Origin: a virus
DNA: 64,000 bases
Direction: 5' to 3' (one strand)
Virus record (IMG/VR): IMGVR_UViG_3300009506_000021
Span: 1-64,000 of that record
Below are positions 29,357 to 36,878 of this stretch, piece by piece; the first letter of the stretch is position 1, and every line of letters begins with the position of its first letter. A program made the translations under genes and the position numbers. Under the pieces are notes generated by a model that saw only the letters and a program-made list of their open reading frames with translations, did not search any database and was not told the DNA's origin.

Positions 29357-31900
29357 ACCACAACTAACGCATTTTTTGCAGCCCTCACTAAACACTATAC
29401 TGGAAGCCCCACACTCCTGACACTTTTCATCTTCAACCTTTTCTCCATCTTTGATATAGGATGACAAGAACTTCTTGATCTGAAATGCGAATGTACCGAC
29501 ATACGCACTCTCGCACTTGTCGAGTGTAGCAACGATGTTCTTGATAAGAACACCATGACGTAGCAGGAAGCTAATCAGGCGAGCAACCTTGCTTGAATTT
29601 GTATCTGTGTACATCTTGCTTTCAACATCGTCACGATGGCGTTTTGGAATTCTCTTCTTACGAGCAAGCGCCATTAGAAGATCGACAGCTTCATCGGACA
29701 CGATTGTCTTTTCGTGAGAGTTGGTCTTAACAAACAGTGCAAATGGACGATCAGGCTTGTCTTCGTGATACACAACTGTCAGATACCATTTGCGACCTTC
29801 TGCACGCAGCGTCTTCATAACAGCGGGCGCTGAATCGGGTAGCTTGACGTCATCTTTGATGATCTCTTCATCCGATGCATCTGCATCCTTCTCGTCCTTG
29901 GCAGAAAGAACAGTTGTCATTGTACCGGAGCGATAAGTTGTAACACCTTTCACATAACCACTCTCGAACGAGTCCAGATAAATGTCCTTGAACTTCTCAA
30001 ATGCATAGTCGTGCGGCACGTTGATGGTCTTTGACATAGCACTGTCAACCCAACGAGCAAACCCCTGCAAATCAGAAACGTGGTCCTGAACTGTCATATT
30101 TGCTGTGGTGACCGCCCATTCGGCTTCCGGATCCCACTCACCGCGTTCAGCCAACCAACGTACACCGTAATCCTGACAAAGAACCTCTTTGGGCAAACCA
30201 CGATTTTTATCAATCTTGTAAGTGATACCGTTGTGTTTGCCTTTGAGAATTTCCTCGTCACCTTCCTTCGTGAACTTGAACATAGAAGTTTCCATCCACT
30301 CACCTTCGTACCACTTAGGACACACATCGGCGATTTCCTCTGGCATTGTGTTAACAATAACGGTGCGGATGTATTCGGGCATGAAGATAGGTTCCAGACC
30401 ACCCGAAACAACGTTTGCTAGAATGGACGTGTTTCCTGTTGGCTGAATAGAAAGCAGAGAGCTATTACGAATACCAGTTGTGCGAAGCTTGTCCATGTAC
30501 TCAGTGGGTAGTTCAAGACTATTGACAAACACACCTTCAGCATGCTTTTCTGGATTGCAGTACTCGAACATACCTTTCTCTTCTGCAAGGTCGATTGAGG
30601 ACATATATGCTTCACGTGCAATTGCACTCATGACCTGCTCACGAAGTTCGGTTGCTCGTTCGGAACCAAACCGAACCTTTAGCATGAACAGGGCAGAACC
30701 CCAACCCAAAATGCCAATACCAACACGACGCTTCTTACGCATCGAGTCAACGTACTCAGGAAGAGGAGCATCAGAGAGGTCGTTGATATTGTCTAGGAAA
30801 CGGTTCATGAAGCGAACATACTTCTTGATGGCACGCAGGTTGAAACCAGTACGATCTTTATTAAGGAACTGTGTTAGGTTAATAGAACCAAGATTACAAA
30901 CACCGCCCGGAGCAAGTGTCTGCTCACCACATGGATTAGTGGCAACGATTGTCTCTAGGTAGCTCAGAGGACCAAAATGATTAGCACGGTCGAGAAAGAG
31001 AACGCCTGGCTCTGCACGGTTGTAGGTGGATTCCATAACCAAGTTCCAAAGCCACAACGCGGAAACCGTATTGTACACTTCTACATCAAATCCTTTTGCC
31101 TCCCACTGTGCGAGATTGCCTGTCCACTGTGTGCGGTATTTTTCGTGGCTCGTGTCAGGAAAACGCAAGTGCCACTGATCTTCAATTTCGATCTCTTCAT
31201 CAGAGGCACCGTTCTTTTTCATCTCAAGGACTTTGAGAACCTTGTTCATGAATTCATCTGTGCAGTTAACAGAGACGTTGAACTTTGTCAGACGACCAGG
31301 CTGCTGTTTGGCAGTGATGAACTCAACGATGTCGGGGTGCCAAACATCAAGGACGCCCATCATTGCACCTTTACGAATCTTACCCTTTGCTTTCTTGTTC
31401 TTGGACTTCTTGCCAGAACCAGAAGTGATGATCTCAGAAGACTTGTCAAACATCTCCATGTACTTGACAGCACCTGGCGTCTCAACACCAATGCCATGAA
31501 TGAAGGCACCACGTGGACGGATATATGAGAAGTTTTCGCCCCAACCACCTTCAGACTTCAGAGTGAAAGACTGATTGCGGACGTTCTTAATGATGTTCTC
31601 AAGTGAATCAATGTCATTGCGACTGCGAGGTGCAACGAAACAGTTCATGAGGGTGGTACCTTTCCATTCGGTACCAGCGTTTGAGTAAATGCGGCCACCT
31701 GAAGTAGTCTTAAAACCACTTAGCATGTCGTAGAAGTTTTCAGCCCATTCGTCCCTTAGAGCTTTGTTCTTTTCGACACTGGCTGCTGCGGTTGCAACCC
31801 GTCGAAGAGTATCGTCTATGGTGTTATCTTTATGATCTTTATATGTAGTGCTCCATACTTCTTCTGAGAAGGAATCCTCAAAAACAGTCCCCTTAGACAT
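29339..31900 (-). CDS. nrdJ: Class II (adenosylcobalamin-dependent) ribonucleotide reductase
   Basis: 853 aa. It makes dNDPs or dNTPs without oxygen or a separate radical subunit. Visible parts: NAGTEWKGTTLMNCFVAP, GGWGENFSYIRPRGA, substrate-site NPCGEQTLAPGGVCNLGSIN (first redox Cys region), LLSIQPTGNTS, and a C-terminal CQECG...CKKCVSCGSSKC tail that re-reduces the active site. T4 uses class Ia; a B12-dependent enzyme avoids oxygen dependence but needs host cobalamin. It stands on minus with dCMP deaminase upstream. Confidence 0.95.
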   Translation of the reverse strand: MSKGTVFEDSFSEEVWSTTYKDHKDNTIDDTLRRVATAAASVEKNKALRDEWAENFYDMLSGFKTTSGGRIYSNAGTEWKGTTLMNCFVAPRSRNDIDSLENIIKNVRNQSFTLKSEGGWGENFSYIRPRGAFIHGIGVETPGAVKYMEMFDKSSEIITSGSGKKSKNKKAKGKIRKGAMMGVLDVWHPDIVEFITAKQQPGRLTKFNVSVNCTDEFMNKVLKVLEMKKNGASDEEIEIEDQWHLRFPDTSHEKYRTQWTGNLAQWEAKGFDVEVYNTVSALWLWNLVMESTYNRAEPGVLFLDRANHFGPLSYLETIVATNPCGEQTLAPGGVCNLGSINLTQFLNKDRTGFNLRAIKKYVRFMNRFLDNINDLSDAPLPEYVDSMRKKRRVGIGILGWGSALFMLKVRFGSERATELREQVMSAIAREAYMSSIDLAEEKGMFEYCNPEKHAEGVFVNSLELPTEYMDKLRTTGIRNSSLLSIQPTGNTSILANVVSGGLEPIFMPEYIRTVIVNTMPEEIADVCPKWYEGEWMETSMFKFTKEGDEEILKGKHNGITYKIDKNRGLPKEVLCQDYGVRWLAERGEWDPEAEWAVTTANMTVQDHVSDLQGFARWVDSAMSKTINVPHDYAFEKFKDIYLDSFESGYVKGVTTYRSGTMTTVLSAKDEKDADASDEEIIKDDVKLPDSAPAVMKTLRAEGRKWYLTVVYHEDKPDRPFALFVKTNSHEKTIVSDEAVDLLMALARKKRIPKRHRDDVESKMYTDTNSSKVARLISFLLRHGVLIKNIVATLDKCESAYVGTFAFQIKKFLSSYIKDGEKVEDEKCQECGASSIVFSEGCKKCVSCGSSKCG

Positions 31901-31921
31901 TTATCATGCTCCTTGTTATTC

Positions 31922-32347
31922 TTATTGTTTGAAAAAATGTTCTGGAAGTTGCTCTGTCTCTACGTGATGCTTTTTGAGATAGTCAACTCCGTTTGCGTTT
32001 CGATATAGTTCAACGTAATATACTTTTTTAATGCCAGCATCCACAACACGGGATGCACAGCCTTTGCAAGGAGCAGTCGTGACAAACATGACTCCTCCAT
32101 CTGCAGATTCTGGACGTTTCGTTAGTTTACGAAGAGCATTGTCTTCGGCGTGAATCGTCTCTGGTTTTGTATCTCCATTACAATCCTCACAGACGTTTTC
32201 TTCACCCGAAGGGGTACCGTTGTACCCAATTGCGATGATGCTGTCATCTTTGACGATGACGCAGCCAACCTTCCGTCGCTCACAATATGAAAGGTCAGCG
32301 TATACGTACGCTGCACGCATGTGAGCAATAGCGAATTTTTCTTTCAT
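31922..32347 (-). CDS. cd: dCMP deaminase
   Basis: 141 aa. The zinc-dependent cytidine deaminase motifs are present: TIHAEDNAL (His ligand and catalytic Glu) and TTAPCKGCASRVVDAG (two Cys ligands). The N-terminal CERRKVGCVIVKDDSIIAIGYN matches dCMP deaminases. It makes dUMP for ThyA. It precedes nrdJ by 21 bases on the same strand behind a strong promoter. Confidence 0.93.
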   Translation of the reverse strand: MKEKFAIAHMRAAYVYADLSYCERRKVGCVIVKDDSIIAIGYNGTPSGEENVCEDCNGDTKPETIHAEDNALRKLTKRPESADGGVMFVTTAPCKGCASRVVDAGIKKVYYVELYRNANGVDYLKKHHVETEQLPEHFFKQ

Positions 32348-32386
32348 GAGGTAAAGTCTATTTAGTTATTGTTATTGTTGAGCCAA

Positions 32387-32415
32387 AGCATATCTCTAAC
32401 TGCGCTACCTGTCAA
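32387..32415 (-). promoter_or_regulatory. Minus-strand promoter for dCMP deaminase and nrdJ
   Basis: On the minus strand TTGACA (32415-32410), 17-bp spacer, TATGCT (32392-32387). About 40 bases precede the deaminase ATG. Confidence 0.8.
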
Positions 32416-32428
32416 GGGTTATGTTTGG

Positions 32429-32457
32429 TTGACCTGTAAAACTTTTTCAAGTATTAT
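32429..32457 (+). promoter_or_regulatory. Plus-strand promoter, divergent from the RNR promoter
   Basis: TTGACC at 32429-32434, 17-bp spacer, TATTAT at 32452-32457. The -35 boxes of the two divergent promoters are 13 bp apart. Confidence 0.75.
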
Positions 32458-32490
32458 CCCATATAAAGAACGACTATAAAAGGGTATGAT

Positions 32491-32952
32491 ATGAAATCTC
32501 AATATCTGATTTATTTAGCGGGCGCCATCACAGGACAGTCGTATCAGGGCTGCACGGACTGGCGACAGTATGTCATGGACAATCTTCACAAGGATCTTGT
32601 CGGTCTTTCTCCTATGCGACACAAAGATTATCTTTTGGAGGAAGTTCAAGTTGCAGACATATATGAGGACTCGGTCCTATCATGTCAGCGTGGCATATTT
32701 GCAAGAGATCATTGGGACTGCCACAGATGCGACGCTGTCCTCGTTAATCTGGTTGGTACCGAACGTGTCAGCATTGGAACAGTAATGGAGATCGCTTGGG
32801 CGCATGCATACAAAAAACCAATTGTGCTCGTCATGGAAGAAGGCAACATTCACGAGCATGCGATGATTCGTGAAGCTTGTCCGTTCCGTGTGAACACAAT
32901 TGACGAAGCGATTGACGTTCTGAAGGCTCTTTTTGTTTCTATTGACCACTAA
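32491..32952 (+). CDS. Nucleoside 2-deoxyribosyltransferase-like protein
   Basis: 153 aa. IYLAGAITGQSYQGCTDWR at the start, then CQRGIFARDHWDCHRCDAVL and VSIGTVMEIAWAHAYKKPIV follow the PF05014-type fold (catalytic Glu in the GTxxEIxxA motif). Family members swap or hydrolyse bases on deoxynucleosides or nucleotides, which would fit the nearby RNR and deaminase. Catalysis is inferred. Has its own promoter. Confidence 0.85.
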   Translation: MKSQYLIYLAGAITGQSYQGCTDWRQYVMDNLHKDLVGLSPMRHKDYLLEEVQVADIYEDSVLSCQRGIFARDHWDCHRCDAVLVNLVGTERVSIGTVMEIAWAHAYKKPIVLVMEEGNIHEHAMIREACPFRVNTIDEAIDVLKALFVSIDH

Positions 32953-32957
32953 ATACT

Positions 32958-33182
32958 ATGATGACGCAAAGCGAAAAAGAAGCCCTTCTAAATTATCTGG
33001 AATTTCTGTTGGTCAAGGATTTCATCGAGCCCATCTTAGATAAGCATATACACGACGCTGACGTTCTTGCGTGTTGCTACGACAAAGCCTATGAAATTGT
33101 CAACGAGTTGGACAGGGAAATTGCACCCAGTAGTCAACTTCCACCTCAACTTCCACCTGTTGACACCAAAAAGAATATCTAG
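32958..33182 (+). CDS. Small helical hypothetical protein
   Basis: 74 aa starting MMTQSEKEALLNYLEFLLVK. An acidic helical part is followed by a Pro-rich tail (QLPPQLPPVDTKKN). It starts 5 bases after the previous stop; a CTAAATA motif spans this junction. Unknown function. Confidence 0.55.
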   Translation: MMTQSEKEALLNYLEFLLVKDFIEPILDKHIHDADVLACCYDKAYEIVNELDREIAPSSQLPPQLPPVDTKKNI

Positions 33183-33188
33183 TATTAT
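33160..33188 (+). promoter_or_regulatory. Sigma-70-type promoter
   Basis: TTGACA at 33160-33165, 17-bp spacer, TATTAT at 33183-33188, inside and just past the end of the preceding gene. It gives a leader of about 50 bases before ATG 33247. Confidence 0.8.
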
Positions 33189-33246
33189 AAAGATGTAGGT
33201 GCACTCTTTTAGGGTGCTGTGTTCAACCAAAGCCAGGAGACTGACA

Positions 33247-33501
33247 ATGGCTAAAAGGGAAGAGAAGAAGGAGATCAATGTTGATCAGGTAATCTCCTAT
33301 CTCACTAATGCCTTTAGTAAGGCTAGTCGCCATCTGGGGTTCAAAAATCAGAAAGGAACCGCCCTTTATGATTTCCAGGTGGACTTCATGTATCTGCTCG
33401 ACGACATCAAGCGCGGTCCTGCTTACATCGTCACCATGAGCATCGCTCAGGCGAATGAACTCATCGAGCAGGTTTCCAACTACACTGAAACCAGCAAGTA
33501 A
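33247..33501 (+). CDS. Small hypothetical protein
   Basis: 84 aa (MAKREEKKEINVDQVISYLT). Helical, basic at the start, with an internal TALYDFQVDFMYLLDDIKRG. It is a single-gene unit with its own promoter and terminator, a sign of strong, separate expression. CCAGGAG precedes the ATG. Function unknown. Confidence 0.65.
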   Translation: MAKREEKKEINVDQVISYLTNAFSKASRHLGFKNQKGTALYDFQVDFMYLLDDIKRGPAYIVTMSIAQANELIEQVSNYTETSK

Positions 33502-33515
33502 GGTTGGAGGAGCGA

Positions 33516-33538
33516 AGGGGGCGTGAGCCCCCTTTTTT
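33516..33538 (+). terminator. Rho-independent terminator
   Basis: AGGGGGC and GCCCCCT stem around GTGA, then TTTTT. It ends the gene at 33247 and lies before the convergent fibre operon (stop at 33547). Confidence 0.93.
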
Positions 33539-33546
33539 GTCTTTCC

Positions 33547-34623
33547 TTAAAACTCAGCATCTGCTGTCCAATGGACACGATATCTGTCGGTCGCCGTAAA
33601 TGCCCCCGTTGCCGCAATGTTCTGGATTCCTCTTGCAGAAGCAGCAAAGGAACTAAACGTCAGACTTGCCGAATCAACTCCTGTAATCTCATTGCTTGTT
33701 CCAGTTGTTCCATATACAGCAAACGTTGGTGTTGTTCTCATTATTACCAAAAATGGTTCACTGATATATTGAACCAAGGCTGCTCGGTCAGCAGCCAGGT
33801 TCCAAGCGCCAATGGTTGTTGCGGTGCCAGGAGCCGTGCCATACTCATAACTCTTTTGGTAGTACCTTTGGCACAGTGCTAACTCTTCACCAATTGGACG
33901 AAGCACGAATGGAGTTGCCTGCTTTCCTACCTCCATCTTCACTCCTGTAAAACGGAAAAAGTTGCTTGTGCTATCCAAATTGTTTACCTGACCGGTTGAA
34001 CCAATATAATTTCCACTTAACCAGGAACCTGGAGTTCCGGCATACGTCGAACCAGTACCGGGCGTGAAAAGCACACTCAACGCACGATTGGAGCCAGTCA
34101 GCCAAGTTCCATTACGACACCCAGGAATCGTTATCTCTGAGTATTCCCAAGTGTCAGCCGACGACTGCGTATACTCAGCAACATAGGACCGCGTAGCGTC
34201 ATTGTTCCGAATTGCTATTGCGTGCGTACCTATCTTTGTGTGGGCGTGCCAGAATGATATAGTAAATGATTGTGCCTGCGAGCTTCCCAGAGCAAGTGGC
34301 TCAGCATCATAGCCTTCCATATGATACAGAATATGGGCATACTGTGTTGCCGCCAATGACGTGTCAGCTGTTGTCACATCCAATTCAAAATATTTGGTAA
34401 AGGGACAAAGGTTCTGTGGTGAGCCGGTAGGAGCATTTACACCCTGGCTGATAGTTACAACTGCATCAGAGTTTGCACCATACCCCCACCTGTCAAGACT
34501 ATAGGTGGATGTTATTGCTGGGAAAGAAGTACCACGTTGAGCAATACGCATATCTCCATTGATTATCATATTTTTGTTTGCAAGCTGTGATCCCACAGCA
34601 CCAAGCTGTCTTGCTTTACTCAT
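33547..34623 (-). CDS. Tail fibre / receptor-binding protein, paralogue B
   Basis: 358 aa from ATG 34623 (GGAG upstream). NKNMIINGDMRIAQRGTSFP, then SLDRWGYGAN, identify the family of phage fibre C-terminal proteins with a beta-sandwich carbohydrate-binding-type domain. WHAHTKIGTHAIAIRN and VQYIS-like strands are shared with the next gene at 34626, which has the same plan (NLIINGDFSVAQRGT, TLDRW, SFWHAHTKTGTH). The two are tandem paralogues of moderate divergence. It is the last gene of the fibre operon. Likely binds host surface sugar. Confidence 0.85.
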   Translation of the reverse strand: MSKARQLGAVGSQLANKNMIINGDMRIAQRGTSFPAITSTYSLDRWGYGANSDAVVTISQGVNAPTGSPQNLCPFTKYFELDVTTADTSLAATQYAHILYHMEGYDAEPLALGSSQAQSFTISFWHAHTKIGTHAIAIRNNDATRSYVAEYTQSSADTWEYSEITIPGCRNGTWLTGSNRALSVLFTPGTGSTYAGTPGSWLSGNYIGSTGQVNNLDSTSNFFRFTGVKMEVGKQATPFVLRPIGEELALCQRYYQKSYEYGTAPGTATTIGAWNLAADRAALVQYISEPFLVIMRTTPTFAVYGTTGTSNEITGVDSASLTFSSFAASARGIQNIAATGAFTATDRYRVHWTADAEF

Positions 34624-34625
34624 TT

Positions 34626-35714
34626 TTAAATCTCCGCATCCGCTACCCATGTACCAAGCACGTGCAACGAATCATATAAAGTGAAAGTTCCAACACCCTG
34701 AATAAGTATGGTTTTTGTTAATGCAGATGCAACTGTCGTACTTGTAAAATCAACCCAGGATGAGCCATTATAATAAGACCACTGTCCAGCAGTACCACCC
34801 GCTCCTGGTTGATACACTGTCACAGTTGGGTTGTTTCGCATTTCCACTTCTAAGTTTACTACAACGCGGGCTGCAGTTGTAGCATATGCTGTGCCGATGC
34901 TGTAGTCGTTACTTGACAAATCAGCCGCAACCGTTGTTCGCGCACATGACTTTTGATAGTAGCGTTTACAGGCAGCTAACACTTCATCAAATCTCTGAAC
35001 CTCAAAATCCGTGGCTTGATCTCCAATTTCCAACTGAACATTACCAATCCGAAAGAAATTACTTGCGCTGTCCATGTTGTTCACTTGGTTTGCCGTTGCA
35101 ATGTAGTTTCCTGCCGACCACGTATTTGCAGTTGTTTGATAAGTAGTGCCACACATCATAGCAAATGTAAGAGCAACACCCCAAGTGGTGTCAACCGCCC
35201 ACGCACCGGATGTGTCTCCGGGGATTGTTACTGTTGAGTACTCCCACGTGTCCGCAGCCGATTGTGTGTACTCCGCAATGTATGCCCGAGTGCCTGCTGA
35301 ATTTCTCAACCCAACGCAGTGTGTGCCAGTTTTAGTATGAGCGTGCCAAAACGAAACCGTCACCGTTTTGGCACTGGATGAACCAAAAGCCAACACAGAA
35401 GACGTGAGTCCTTCTATCTTTTGTGTTATGTGATCAACATCTGTAGAACCAACTGTTGCATCAGCGGTTGTAACGTCCACATACAGCCCATATTTAAAGG
35501 GAGCGTTTGTAAATGCAACATTCCCCTGGTTTACGTTCACTACCGCTGTCGTGTTAGCGCTACCGTGCACCCAGCGATCCAGTGTGTACTCAGCCACACC
35601 TGCACCAACAATGGATGTTCCTCGTTGGGCAACACTAAAATCTCCATTAATAATGAGATTCTTCTTTTGTGGTAAAATTAGTCCCCAATCAGCAGCGTCT
35701 CTGTTAACTGTCAT
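34626..35714 (-). CDS. Tail fibre / receptor-binding protein, paralogue A
   Basis: 362 aa. It begins MTVNRDAADWGLILPQKKN, then NLIINGDFSVAQRGTSIVG. The central DTWEYSTVTIPGDTSGAW and MDSASNFFRIGNVQLEIGDQ strands belong to the same beta-sandwich family as the next gene. A conserved RYYQKSCARTT stretch is also shared. AAGGAAAGG precedes the ATG. Diversified tandem copies suggest alternative or dual receptor recognition. Confidence 0.85.
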   Translation of the reverse strand: MTVNRDAADWGLILPQKKNLIINGDFSVAQRGTSIVGAGVAEYTLDRWVHGSANTTAVVNVNQGNVAFTNAPFKYGLYVDVTTADATVGSTDVDHITQKIEGLTSSVLAFGSSSAKTVTVSFWHAHTKTGTHCVGLRNSAGTRAYIAEYTQSAADTWEYSTVTIPGDTSGAWAVDTTWGVALTFAMMCGTTYQTTANTWSAGNYIATANQVNNMDSASNFFRIGNVQLEIGDQATDFEVQRFDEVLAACKRYYQKSCARTTVAADLSSNDYSIGTAYATTAARVVVNLEVEMRNNPTVTVYQPGAGGTAGQWSYYNGSSWVDFTSTTVASALTKTILIQGVGTFTLYDSLHVLGTWVADAEI

Positions 35715-35723
35715 ATCCTTTCC

Positions 35724-35951
35724 TTATAAAGCATCGGCTTCCGTTTGAGTAATCAGTCCCTTTTGCACCAATAGATCCAGCAATTTATCCAATTTACTTT
35801 TTGGAGTTGGTGGTATAGCAGGAGGCACAAAATTATCGATTGGCGTGTTATTTTCCACCAGGGCTTGGTACTCGATGTTTCCTGAATCCACAGGTATAAA
35901 TGAATTACCAACCTGAATTACTGTGTGTTCTTCATTCACATATTTTGGCAT
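35724..35951 (-). CDS. Small fibre-operon protein
   Basis: 75 aa. Pro-rich middle (PPAIPPTPKSKL) and a C-terminal short helical hairpin LDKLLDLLVQKGLITQTEAD, which is like the SHOCT/dimerisation end found in many phage and bacterial proteins. Probably a fibre accessory or attachment peptide. Operon member. Confidence 0.6.
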   Translation of the reverse strand: MPKYVNEEHTVIQVGNSFIPVDSGNIEYQALVENNTPIDNFVPPAIPPTPKSKLDKLLDLLVQKGLITQTEADAL

Positions 35952-35962
35952 TGTTCTTTTCC

Positions 35963-36559
35963 TTATGGTCCTATCATTGTAATGACTGGACTTACAAACT
36001 TGTAATAAATTTTCATCTGCATGTATGATACCTGAAGCCCCAAAGGAGCTACATCATCATAAACCATGTAGTTCCATCCAAAGTTAGCATTGTTCACAAT
36101 GTCAGGTGTTAAGGTTGAGCCCCACGTTGTGTATGGTCCACCGTATATGTAATCTCCCCACGTTTGTGGAGATCCTACACCAGAACTATACGGTGGTATC
36201 CACGAGTCTGTATAAGCCTCACTCAATGCAGGTGGTGAACCGTACGACAAGGGTGAACCATCGTACCGTAAACTGTATGTTGTTAGATAAGCAACATTGC
36301 CAGCAAAGTTACCCGTATCACCTGATCGCACATATCCTTCCACTCCAACTATTATAGCCTTAGCCGGTATGTTAAAATTGAAGTTCCTTGCCAATAGCGC
36401 TGGACCATCACCAGGATTGTGTCCATTAAATTTTGAACCGGACCATGTAGCAAAGTTGACATCCGTTGGAGTTGCTGCATTCTGTGGATTCCCCCAATTG
36501 TTACCACCAGCCCAAAACCCAGTCACTGTGCTCGGAGATTTCCATCCAGTATCAGGCAT
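35963..36559 (-). CDS. Tail fibre-associated beta-rich protein
   Basis: 198 aa. Gly, Trp and Tyr-rich (GFWAGGNNWGNPQNA, YGGPYTTWGSTLTP) with alternating strands. Ends MQMKIYYKFVSPVITMIGP. The composition is that of a phage adhesin or surface protein. It overlaps the upstream gene by 8 bases. No domain name can be assigned. Confidence 0.7.
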   Translation of the reverse strand: MPDTGWKSPSTVTGFWAGGNNWGNPQNAATPTDVNFATWSGSKFNGHNPGDGPALLARNFNFNIPAKAIIVGVEGYVRSGDTGNFAGNVAYLTTYSLRYDGSPLSYGSPPALSEAYTDSWIPPYSSGVGSPQTWGDYIYGGPYTTWGSTLTPDIVNNANFGWNYMVYDDVAPLGLQVSYMQMKIYYKFVSPVITMIGP

Positions 36560-36878
36560 TGTCTTCTACTTCCATTTTGCACCCCTTATGGGCACGGCCA
36601 CGATGTACAATGTCAAATGCTCTTGCACTCTTATTCATTTCTTGCTCAAACTTTTGCATCAAAAAGCCATTCATCAGCCTTGGAAAAGTTAGCACGCTGT
36701 ATGCGATCCAACTTGGCTGAAATTCAGGGTTGTCTTGAATGATTACCATAAACTCACCCATTGTAATGTTTCCCAGTGCACGGCACCAATCCTTTGCTTC
36801 CTGGCATGGGTTTGCTTTTGCATCAAGAAAATCCAACACGTCAGAAAGTTTATCATTCTGTGTGTAAATTCTTGCCAT
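36552..36878 (-). CDS. Hypothetical protein in fibre operon (possible fibre chaperone)
   Basis: 108 aa from ATG 36878, which overlaps the large fibre stop (TAATG). Helical, with KANPCQEAKDWCRALGNITM and FPRLMNGFLMQKFEQEMN. Position directly after a fibre gene is where tail-fibre assembly chaperones sit, but the sequence does not match Tfa or gp38 that I know. Confidence 0.6.
   Translation of the reverse strand: MARIYTQNDKLSDVLDFLDAKANPCQEAKDWCRALGNITMGEFMVIIQDNPEFQPSWIAYSVLTFPRLMNGFLMQKFEQEMNKSARAFDIVHRGRAHKGCKMEVEDNA

Noticed and set aside
30977-31528. Plus-strand frames opposite nrdJ
   Set aside because: They are antisense to conserved RNR motifs and have no ribosome sites.
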